A stretch of DNA of 64,000 nucleotides from Porites lobata (lineage: Eukaryota > Cnidaria > Anthozoa > Scleractinia > Poritidae), in the NCBI GenBank assembly GCA_942486035.1, contig CALNXK010000019.1, positions 2,772,501 through 2,836,500 on the forward strand, in the 5' to 3' direction. The notes beneath the pieces were generated by a model. That model worked only from the letters and a program-made list of their open reading frames with translations. It was not told the DNA's origin and ran no database searches. The translations under genes were made by a program, and so were the position numbers. Positions 1 to 12,200 of this stretch are shown in pieces (the first letter of the stretch is position 1; every line of letters begins with the position of its first letter).

Positions 1-209
1 TTTCTCAGTAGTAGAAAATAAGCAAATAAAAACTGCCCAGACAGAACAATTCTTATGGATAAAACTGGCGTGAAACTACTTATTTTTGGGTAAAAGTAAT
101 AACCAGTAAACGACAATTAAGGAGAAAGCAAGTTCACGTGGTACAATTCACGTTTGCCGTTTGGCGTAAACGTGACCCTTAATTTCTCTTTTTTTATTTC
201 AATAATTAC

Positions 210-280
210 CTCTACATTGATAGCCTTGCTTGCCAACTTTTCCCCTAATCAACTTGCCGCACACAGCGCAATCCGGGGAG
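210..280 (-). CDS. Exon encoding C-terminal half of the C1 zinc finger (gene continues off window)
   Basis: Phase 2 in, 1 out; acceptor ttaaaacag, donor agag|gtaatt. Encodes SPDCAVCGKLIRGKVGKQGY and QCR. C-x2-C followed by G-x(n)-Q-G-Y-x-C is the C1 zinc pattern and continues HIFQAVHFSG of the exon before. The last zinc ligands must lie beyond the left edge. Confidence 0.65.
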
Positions 281-3200
281 CTGTTTTAACAGACACAAGA
301 ACGTTGTCAATATTGACATCATAAATTCCGTAAACCACAGTATTAAAAAATATGTCTATTGCGTTGTGCTTGCTTATCTAACGCTAGTTCTCATATCAAA
401 TGAGTTCTGCCACCTACTGCTTTCAACAACTGGGAAACGGTTGCGAGTGGACGCCAGCTAAACACCTTAGTTATTGTCATGAAAGACATTGTTCATCGTG
501 GTTCGATAATGTGTATAAAGGGTTTCGTTCATCGTTTGTCTCAAGCTTGTCACTTAGATATTGTCACTTAGAGTTGCCACCATAAGAAATATAGTACTGT
601 ATGTTTTCTATACGAGACAAGGCATTTACAATCAAAGAGTTTACCTTCCCGAGAAGTGCACAGCTTGAAAGATGTGGTCATTGTAGATATGCAGTTTGCT
701 ACCTCCCCGCTCGTACGCTCCTCTTTTGGCCATCACAGGAGGGATGTGTGAATATCTGAGAAAAAAAGTTAAGTATTAAGAAAGACGTGGGAGTTGGGGG
801 GGGGGTAGTCTCTAGATAGGGGCAGCATGACAATGGGCGAATTTCAACTAACTTCCGATCCTCTTGCAAGGATCAAATTGTTGTCTAGAGGATACATAAA
901 GAGTAATTGTCATTCTAGCCAAAGTTCGAGAATACTTGTGTCGCAAACGTGAGACCCCGCTCGCTCGAATTAACCAGATAATTGACCGGTAATTAAACTA
1001 AAAACGGATCTAGAGCAGTTTTTAGACAACTATTCGGAACAAGACCTATCTTGCAGTCAAGGCCCGTGCTGACGCAGGCTAATTTTTTCAAAATTGAATT
1101 TCACGAGATTTTCCCCCTTGAACCTCAGCAGTGAACAAGCAAAAAGAACAAATGTTACATGTAGTTCTCGGTCGCTAGCAACAGAAACCAAATATGGTAA
1201 TTCTCGGTCACCATCAACACAAAACAAATACGGTAATTCTCCGTCGCTAGCAACGAAAACAAATATGGTAATCTTCGGTCACTAGCAACGAAAACAAATA
1301 TGGTAATTCTCGGTCGCTAGCAACAGAATACAGTAATTGTAATTCTCAGTCGCTAACAAAGAAAACAAGCATGTTACTTCTCGGTCAGCCAATCAGGAAA
1401 GAAACAAAGACCACCGCGTCACGTGGTAAATTTTCCCGCGTTTAATGTTGGCTATGTGTTATTTGCGCCGGGTTGTTACTGGCACTGGGTCATTCAATTT
1501 CCCGCCTTTAGTGACAGGCGGAAGGAATAACTTTCTTTAATAACATATGCACTTGATCTTACTTCTTCTGCCCTTTACTGACTGTCTCGATAATCAAGGT
1601 AGAGTATGGATTCGGTGAATAACTCAGCAGAGATGACTGACTGGTCGATCTGCCTAAAAGGAACAAAGAAAGAGGTTGCAAGTGGACGTTTACAATGACA
1701 ATAGGAGCTTAAAAGCAACACGCTGTCAACGAATCTTAACAACTTTAAGTTTCACTTTAACAAATGCCCAAAGACGCAAAAGGAAAGTTACCAAATTTAG
1801 TTTTGCAAAATAAGTTTCCACACATTTTTTTTGCCCACTTCTCAAGTGTGGTTTTTCAGTAGTATTTCGCATCAGGCATGGCGCACGTTCTCGCCAAGAA
1901 CATATAGTATCTTTGATGAGGTTAAATAAATATTTATTTAACAGAGTTAACAACAAGGAGCGCGAGCGTGGTCAGCGGTCAGTCGTTTGGTTCAAGCGCG
2001 GTCAGCCTTGCTTGCATCGTCTCCATGTGCTCAGAACAGTGTTTTCGTGGCGGCCATTCTCTTCGTTTAGCCTTTGGATCATTTTTTTTACCCCCATCCC
2101 TCCCCCGACCTTGCCAGCCATGGGGGCGTAACGCTGTCTAGGAGCTGGCTGTGCCAAAGGTGGAAGCCCCTGGACATCACGGGCACCCACCTCCACTCTG
2201 CGAGGCAGTTGTTAACTATAAGTATAACATAGAGGTAACTTAACTGGGATACATCTACATCAGAAGACTGAATGAGGCATCAGTAAACTTTTCACATTGG
2301 ATATCTCGTGTTAGTGGAGTCGGTATCAAAGTATTAATGTACTTACGTAGATTAGATGGGTCAGGAACTGGTAAATCCCCCGCATGATATGAGTGTCTTA
2401 CAGGATCATGTCTTGACAAAATTCCCTCTTCACCATCATCCTCTGTTTCCTTATCGGCGGCAGCCATACTCTTTGGTCGCCTTCTAAACCGCAGATTAAA
2501 CGAGTGACGCATCTTTGGTTTTCTGTTAAGCTCTGAAGCTTCCTCCAGTTTCTCTTCTTCTTCTCTTGCCTCGTGATCTTCAGTTTGTTTTCCTTCCTGT
2601 GCCTCCTCATCTTTATTATCTTCTGTCTGACTTTCCTTGACCTCTTCTTTATCTTCTAAAAGAGAAAGAAAGAAATTTGGTGACGTCTCACTTTAAGTAT
2701 AGTTTCCATATAATCCATGACGATCTGCGGCACGATCGGACGCTGCCTGTTCGGACGTATTCACCACTCTCGCATTGCCCACAATACACCTCGCTTACAC
2801 CTCGAAATTTTGCATAAGCATTGCAATACCCAGGAGAAAGTGAAAATAAATGTTTATGCGAATTTCTTTTTCCTTCTTTCTTTCTATTTTTTTTGGGGGG
2901 ACGGTGGGGGGGATAAACAAGGTGTATTATCGGGCAATGAGAAAAAGGGCGAATGGAAATGATCGCAGACACTAATGGTATACTGTCAGTAAATGTTCCC
3001 ACTTGCTAATGCGATGACAGACACGTCATGCCGTTGTTCAGTGGCTCGAATGGCGCCAAGTGCATGTCTGCGAAATGACTCAGGCCGGTCGGCGATCGTG
3101 TTACACATCCTATTAGCCTGCATAGCAAGCGTTTCCGCGCGAGTTCGTCGAGAAAGCTGGGACAAGAGCAAACAAAAAGGAATGAGGGGGGAGGGGGAAG

Positions 3201-6200
3201 GGAGTGAAGGATAAAAAATAAGGATTAAAGGTCGGAAAACATTTGGAGACAAGTCGCAGAGACAAATTGCTTCGTGTCTACAGTGGTCGTTTTGTGAAAT
3301 TATTTGTCTTGCGACAAGACACAAATTCACACATTCCAACTGATTCGACTTTGCGAACTGTGGCGAAGACAAAATCCTGTCGAAGATTTCAGTGCACAGA
3401 AATTCTCTAGGTCAAGCCAAGTGATTGTCGCTGCGACTTGCCTCTGCGACCCGTTGCATCGATATTGCATCAACTTGCAACAACTTGTCGCCCGACTCGT
3501 ACAAAAAAAGTGATTTATCACCGCGACTTGGTGCAGCGACATGTCGCCTGGTGTGTTCCGACACTAAAGGAGACAATAAGCCACAAACATCGCCATAAAA
3601 AAAAAGGAAGTACCAGGAGAGGGTACCTTCCAGCCCTCTCAGACGATGATTGTAAAACTTAAACATGTGCACGCAAAAATTTCTACTTACGCGATTTGGA
3701 GGCCTCAAGTGCTGTTAAATCCCCCGCATGGTATGAGTGTCTGACTGGGTCTTGTCTTGGTAAACCCGTCTCTTCACCATCATCCTCCGTTTCCTTATCA
3801 GCAGAAGCCATACTTTTTGGTCGCTTTCTAAACCGCAAGTTAAACGAGCGACGCGTCTTAGGTTTTCTGTCCAGTTCAGATTCTTCCTCTACTTTCTCTT
3901 CTTCTTTTGTCACGTGTTCCTCGTCCTCTTTTCCATTTTGCAGATGAACTTCTTCATGGCTTTCAGTACCTTCAGCTGGAGTTTCCTCCTTTTTATCACT
4001 TTCTTGTGTCTCCTCTCCTGTCTCTTCCTTTTCTTCACCTTTTTCCTCGTCCTTCTCTACTTTTTTGTCAGTTTTTCTTCTCTTAAACAAGTTAAATGAC
4101 CTTCGGTGCTTCGGTTTTAAGCTTGGTTCTTCGGTCTTTTCTTCCTGTTCCTCTGGCATTTGATGCTCGTCAACTTTTTCGCTGTCCTCTTTTTGTTCTT
4201 CTGTTTGTTCCTCGCCTTTCTTTTCCTCCGTTTCACTTTCAGTCTCTCTCTTTTCCTCGATGCTTTCCTCTGGGACATCCTATGAAAATAACAGGAAACA
4301 AACTGGCTTTTGGACTTTTTTGGAGGACGCCATCGCTTCTTCTATTCGCGACTGAGACTTCGTCTCGTACCTCCTGCCTTGTGTATTATAATTATTATAT
4401 GGAGGGTGAAATTGAGCAATTATCTTGGAACTTCGTTTGAGCATTAATTAATGTGTCCCTTTAAGGACAACAACGACTAACTGCAGAGTAAGTTCCATTG
4501 GCTTTTATTTAGTATTTTCTACAAATTTTAGGATCGTATTTTTACTCCATACAAACGATGTAATGTTACTGGAACCGTACTGTGGTAATACCACAGAGCC
4601 TGGGTGGTCTGTGGTTTGAATAAATTAGATTGTATTCGTGCATGCTTCATTGTTATGTAGATTTCTTAACAGAAAAGCTTAGCGCGAATCGAATCCGATT
4701 GCACATTCAATGATGGTTGACTCAAAGCCTGCGTACAACCGCCCCCTCCAGCGCTCAAACAAAATCGGGGATTGTTCGAGGGAAGGGTGGCGGCTGTACA
4801 CGGGAAACATGGAGTCAAAGGGTTAAAGAAATCAACAGAACAATGGTAAAGGAAAAAGCTATGAAAAGTCAAAATTAAAAACTAAGGATTAAAGAGATTT
4901 CGTTGAATTTCATTTAATTTAATTCGTTTGACTACATAACAACGTATACACTGTAGATACTTGCCAGAAGAAACTTTTCTCTGTCTTTTAAAATACAGGC
5001 GAAGACAATAAAACGCATGCACCATACCTCTCCAGACAATTTCAGTAATTCTACAATGGCCCTCTCAGACTCGTCTTCCATCTGTTCTGTGTCGCGTGAC
5101 GTTTCAGCTTCATCCGCTGCTATGACAACTGGGGATAATTCTGGTTCTGTGTGGAGATCTTCTGTTTCTTGCGTGTCGTTCACGTGATCATCATGTGTCT
5201 TGGGCTTTTGTTCGCCCTGTTCATAAGCTTCAAGCTCCATGGCCAGCTCGTCCAGGCTTGACTCAATAAAGCGTTTACGAAGCGGAATGTGTCCGTTTAC
5301 CATACCAGACCCCACTCCGTTCACCAAGATCGAGGGTGACTCCTCTGATGGGGTGCTCTGAGCACTAGGTTTCTCAGCATCTGATAAAGGAATAGGCATA
5401 CAGTCTGACTTTATAAGAGCTGTCAACTATTTCGCCTCTTTACACTTAGTAGTTACTAGATTTATGTTCAAGAACAAAGCAAGCTTCTTGGCCAGTAACC
5501 CAAGCATGGTCAACTGTCTTTCAAGTGGAATGTCATTCAAGATCAAGTCGCGACATAGTTGACTCCTAAAACGATTTATCGATTTACTTTACCTCTACGG
5601 TTGCGATAGATAGGGCCAGCAAGTTAGTAAGCTGGCTCTTTAAAATAAACATTCCGTACGAAATAACCATTCATTTCTTTACTGGCCAAAGGAAAAATCC
5701 ACCCACAAACAAAATCAAATCTCTTAGTCTTAATTCTAAATCTTATAAGATAAACAGTACCATGTAAAAGTTCTGCCAAAGAGGTTTCATTAGAATGGTA
5801 ACACCGGGTGATTTCATCCACAGATTTAAACGTTAGAACTACATACTTAATAAATAGTACCATGTGAAAGTACTGCTGAAGAGGTTTCATTTGAATGGTC
5901 ACACTATTGGATTTCATCGACAGGCTCAAAAGTTAGAACTAGATACTAAATAAATAGTACCATGTGAAAGTACTGCTGAAGAGGTTTCATTTGAGAGGTA
6001 ACACCATAGGATTTCATCCACAGACTCAAAAGTTAGAGCTACATACTAAATAAATAACACCGTTTTAAAGTACTGCTGAAGAGGTTTCATTTGAATGGTA
6101 ACAACACAGGATTTCATCGTCAGACTCAGAAATTACAGCTACAAACTAAATAAATAGTACCATGTGAAAGTACTGCTGAAGAGGTTTCATTTGAATGGTC

Positions 6201-9200
6201 ACACCACTGGATTTCATCGACAGAATCAAAAGTTAGAACTACATGCTAAATAAATAGTACCACGTGAAAGTACAGCTGAAGAGGTTTCATTAGAAAGGTA
6301 ACACCAAGAGATTTCGCCCACAGATTTTAAAGTTAGAGTGACGTATGAAGGCTAGGACTCAAAGCCTGCGTACAGCCGCCCCCTCCGGCGTTCAAACAAA
6401 ATCGGGAATTGTTCGAGGGAAGGGTGGCGGCTGTACACGGGAAACATGGAGTCAAAGGGTTAAAGAAATCAACAGAACAATGGTAAAGGAAAAAGCTATG
6501 AAAAGTGAAAATTAAAAACTAAGGATTAAAGAGATTTCATTGAATTTCATTTAATTTAATTCGTTTGACTATAACAACGTATACACTGTAGATACTTGCC
6601 AGAAGAAACTTTTCTCTCAAAACCACTGACCATCGGCAGAGTGGCGTCAAATACTTTACCATCTTTATCAAAAGTAAACTGAAACATAGAAGGGCAAAAT
6701 TAATACTAAATTGTTAGAACATATGTATGAGCACCTTCAATACGCCTTTTGCAATAGCTGATCATGTGATCAACTTTCTGTAAACAGGAAAACAGTTCGT
6801 CTTTGGAATTTTTTTTAGCAGGAACTGAAAGAGCATTTTACAATGACGTAACCTGTAAATGCTCAGTCGTATACCTCAAAAGCAGCGATTGCGACGGCCG
6901 TGTATTATGTTTAACTTTCAATTTCTTTAATTACTAAGAAAATCTCCAGCTAATAATTCTTTTATCTGTCCGGTTCCCATGTCCTACCGCAGACAGGATT
7001 TTATAGGTAACATACAGGATAGTTTCGTTGGACATTGCCCAAGGGCCGACTGTTATTGCGGTCGTGCATTATATTCTGTTCACAGTGACTCTATAGTTTG
7101 ATGAGCATTCGCCATACGAAATCAAAACAGCGGGTTACGATTGATCTCAACAGGTGTTTCGATAATCGCACCAAAAACGTAGGATTCAATTTATGGTTGT
7201 CACTAAGGTCTCACGCTGCCGGGTATATGCAATAGGGACCTTACGATCTCACAACGGCGACGTCCATTGTATCCTTTCAAACTATTTCGCGATAATCCCA
7301 AGTCGCACAGTTACTTAAAAGAAGGGAATTTAGGACGGAGCTGAAGAGAAAGAACCGCGCTCGAGTTCAGACAGAGATGGTAGAATTTATTTTATCGCTT
7401 TGCCATCCCCCTTCTCAAGAAACTTAAAATTTGGTCATTTCACGTCGTTGTCGTGCAGGGACGGCAAAGAAATTTACAAAAAAGCGTGATGCACGTGCAG
7501 AGTTGTTTTGCTCATTAAACCTCTTGCTATTTTTGACGCCCCCGTTGCCGTCGCAAGGTCCCTAAAATAAATACATGAACGTGTCGCCCGGTTTAAGGTA
7601 CCCAAAGACAGTGGATCCTGGATTCCAGGTATTGGATTCCGGATTCCAATAGTTAGTGGGATTCCGGAATTCCTTGAGCTGAATTCCGGATTCCAAAGCC
7701 CAGGATTTTTACATTCCATAAGCAAAAAGTTCTCAGAATTCCGGAATCTGAATTACCTTACCTGGCACGATAGGAGGGGGAACTGAACAGCTAGGAGGTT
7801 CTTTCCGTTCTTTCTTCCTTCTACTTGCTATAAGTAACCGGGGGTCATGCTTGGCGTTGGTATCCAGGGAAAATCCCGATCCCCCGGCTCTTGGTGACAG
7901 CCCTGTCTGTATAACAGCGAACAGTCTCTCTGCCACACAGACCCTTAGAAAATAATTCGATTTTTCCTCACCTCTAAGCTGATATCTCCCTTAGAGTGCT
8001 CACTCTTTGAAGACTTGGGCAGGACAGGTAAGATGAGTCTACAAGTCTGGTCTCTGTTCACAGTGGAAAGCGGGACTATCACCTGGCCAAGGTAATCATC
8101 TATGTGTACAAATAGATATTTTGGTAAATAAAAGCCTTATTGTGGTAATTAATTATCATTCAAATAAAAGTTAAACATACAAAATCGAGTAAATTTGAAG
8201 GTTGATTGAAAAAATAGTCATTTAAAAATTTGTCATTTTCCGAATATGGGAGATGAGACAATTATTCAAGTATTTCAGATGTATCTCGGTACGTGTACGC
8301 GTACAATTTTATTTTGAGCGCGCGCATTATTTGTTTATTTATTTAATTGACGTGTATATTTAGTTCGTTTATTAACGTCTTAATTTTACTTTGCGTTATT
8401 TTCCTCACTTATACATTGTCCGTGACTGTGCTCACATGGTGGGTGGCTCCTCCTAAAATGTTCTGCAATTGGTATAGGATTTAATGGAGCCGAAACCAAT
8501 TGTGGAATTGCACGCATTTTAGGCATCCTACTGATGAACAGTTGCGACACGTAGATATATATTTTTTAGCAACTAAGATAATTTGCAGTCTGTCTACTTT
8601 GAATTCAATGGCTGAGTGGTACCACCGTAAATTCCTCTATTACTTAATTTTCTGTTGGTGTAGGTTGTGTGCCCGGGGGGGGGATGCACACTCTGAATCT
8701 TATTATGAGCACGTGCTTTATGACGTCATGTTATAATGGAAGCTAAATGTTTGGATCACAACAATAAGAAGCTTAGGAAACGACGACGGCGACGGCGACG
8801 GCAACGAAAACGGCAAAAAAGCAATAAGTTCATATTAGCAAAATAAAAATTTTGCACGTGCATCATGCTTTTTTGTAAATATCTTAACGGTCGTCTGCGA
8901 CATGAAACGCTCTAATTTCACGCACCCACTTGATAGAGTACAGCACCGTAGGAGAACACAACACAAAAATTCGGTTTGTTGTCATCCAGAAATTTTGCTA
9001 CCATGACAAAGTGACGTAACGACTTCTCCTCTCTAATGACGTGAGCATTTAGTTGCATTTTTTAGTTTGGGTTGTCTTTCTAACTCATACGCCTTGTCAG
9101 TAACTGCTCACATTGTGGGAAGCCCCTTCTAACATAACCGAATAAAATTATTTTAGGCATCCTACTAATTAAATGAACAGTTTACGACTTAAACATATTT

Positions 9201-12200
9201 CGAACATCAACAATTTGCCGGTCATTCCCTTCAAATGGAGATATGTAACTGAGGTTTACTTTTAAATCTGTGGATGAATTCTTATATAAAGTGTGACGAA
9301 TCAAATGGAAGCTACTGAGCAGTACTTTCGTACGGTACTATCTGTTTTCCAGGACTTTAAGAAATGAAATTTACGATTTTTTTAAAATATTAATTTTAGG
9401 ATGAAAAGAGCTGAAAACTCTCGGTACACTGTGCTTAAAACAAACTTTATTTTCACCTTGTTCCTGGGTGGATTCACTGTCGTTAACATGGCCATTGCAA
9501 TCTGTTTAAAATTAATATAATTTAATGGGGATATAATATTATACTACATTTAGGAAAATTTATTAGCATTTGATGTTATCAGTAGTACAAAAAGAAGGTA
9601 TTTTATGAGTCCTTCAAACCTAAGAGCTGCCAAGATTTAAAGCTGCAGAATTTCATGATTAAAATACCTCAAATTTAGTTTCACTTAGAAGACCAACAAA
9701 ATAAAAGCTGGCTGCTGAACACAAAACTCAAAAATGTGATTATTGATTCAAAACATATCTTAAAGAATTTTGTCAAATTTATTTACAAGTACTATTATGA
9801 CTATAGGTCTTTTCACTGAAAAGTTATTTTCAATTAAATTGTTAGCTTTAATGCGTTTTGTTTTAGTGGTGACTTCGTTTTCAAACGCCTTAAAAATGCA
9901 GTATTAGGACATATTGAATTAAAAATCAAATATTTACAAGAAAATAGATTAGTCTGGCTAAAAATACTTTTATCAATACCACAAAAAAGGAGAAAAAGAA
10001 AACCTAAGACTTGCCTCTGTCGGTTTTCTCGTAGTCATATATATCAAGAGAAATCTCTTTCGTCTTCGGAGTGATGTCACTAACGGAAAAAAGTAAACAA
10101 AACATATAAAATAGGACGGTGTGAGGTGTAGCCTTCGTGTAGCCACACCCTTCCCCCGAAGAGGGAAAAATGGCGGGAGGGAGCGTCTCGTTTTTCCTTC
10201 TCCGAGGGAAGGGTGCAGGTACATGTAGGTTATATGATGCATCAAGGGGTTAGGCTCGATTACCATAAGCACTGTTTGGGAAAAGAGCCCGCTCTGCTGC
10301 CTCTTCTCAGGGAGTAACCTGCGTAGCCGACGGGATCGTTATTTAGCGCGAGTATAGTTTTGCCAGTGGAGTTGCGAAGCCGGGTGGAGAATGGAGAGAA
10401 GACGCAAAAACTCTCGCACGCGCAGAAAGGATCAAGACAGGACCTGAGAGAGCCTACCAAGGGGTCTGCCTTGTCCATTCCCTAGGCCTATCCGTTTTTT
10501 CTTTTATAGGCCTAGCGACGTGTCACGGGAAGGCCCAGAATGAAAGCAAACCACATTCTCCCCACAATGCTCTGTTTTCTAAAGGAAAAGGCGCCTAGGT
10601 CCTAAGTATCAAGCCTTCCAGAGGGGTTAGGTCGGAGATTTGAAGTAAGGAGAAATAAGGCCGGAGAATTGCAAACAGTTATGAAACAAAAGTTAGTTAA
10701 CGCTAACTTAGGGCGCTTTCCAAAACTCAGAACTGGCCAGCTGGATTATGGCCCAACCAGTCATTTTGACAAAGAAATAGACTTTTTCCAAGAATTTTTG
10801 ATAAAAACCCACCTTCGCCGTGGACTCTATTTAAGATTTGATTGATCTGGCTGGATAGTTTTGATCAAAAGTGAATTTCTCATCACGAGGGGAGAGGTCT
10901 GGCAGGTCAGTTCTGACAAATGGAAAGCTCCCTTAGCATTTGATAACCATGCTGATGAATAAAGTAAAAAGATTGCCCAAAGGATTGGTGTACCGAAGAG
11001 TATAAACAGGAACCTCCCAGTCAAGAAATGGAAACTCTTCTCTAACTCCATTTCTATAGCCTATTGGCAAGAGCGAGGGTTGGCAAATGCTGACTGGTTA
11101 AGGAGCGGAGAAGGTGGTATTAGAGAGAGTACTTTATGAGCGCTTTCCATTCAACAAAAATTCCAGTTTGAAAGTTTGGAAATTCCAAACGGTACATGTA
11201 ATGGTACATTTGGTACATTTTGGTTATTGTTCTTGCAAGCAGGATACAAAAGAGCGGAACAATTTTGTCATAATATTATGGAAAGGGACATTTCGGTCTG
11301 ACCGACCAAAATGACTTGACCGATCAAAGTGGACTAACTTCACAACAGAGGCCACCACCTATTTCTGTCGCCAGGGTGGCAATTGTGGAGCCCTCTCCTT
11401 AAAATGGCTGGGAAACTAAGCACCCCCCCTTTTTTTTCAAGGGGGTATTTGAAAGATTGTGGTAAACTTACAAAGTGAAATATTCATTCCAAAATGGGCT
11501 GTCATTATCTCTGACCATGCTGGTTCGCTTGCGTTGCAATGGATTACTGGTTGAAACAACACAATATGGGCTGACAGTACCTAAAACAAGTTAGATGTAA
11601 AAAAGGTGAGAAAAAATGAAACAACAAGCATGGAGAGATGTTATAGGTTTTTTTTTTTAATTGTTGTGTTTATTATAAAATGGGAAGAAAAAATGAAAGA
11701 TTTATAACAAGAAGTTTCGGGGGTCCTCATGACTCCATTACCAAGTGAGATGTGAATAATATTACAATCGAGCAAATGGAGCTGGTTAAGTAAACACTTT
11801 GGTCCGCATTTGCTTGATAATGGAGTCATGAGGACCCCAAAACGTTGTGTTACATATCTTTCATTTTTCTTCTTAGTTGCTTGTTTTAACAAAACTCTGC
11901 TCATAAAATCATTATTTGATTGATTTTTATTTATTTTATTTTATTTAAACATAAATGACACATTTTGAATCATATTTTCAGGTTTCCGAAAAATTATTCT
12001 ACTGCTGAGTCCAAGACACTAGAAATAACACTATTACATTATTTTTTTATATAGAAACTGCAATGACAACTACAGCATTATTTTGACATGGTCTAAAACT
12101 CTCACCACTTTTTTCCTTTCCACAGAGACCACTTGCTTTGATTACTGTAAAAAGAAAAGAACAGTGTAGTTCAAACGTAAGTATTGGATGAGGTTTTTGT

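Noticed and set aside
9973..10478. Two minus-strand ORFs of 99 and 72 codons
   Set aside because: No splice signals, no domain; the region contains a dispersed repeat (GAAGGGTG and CCCTTCCCCC inverted words).
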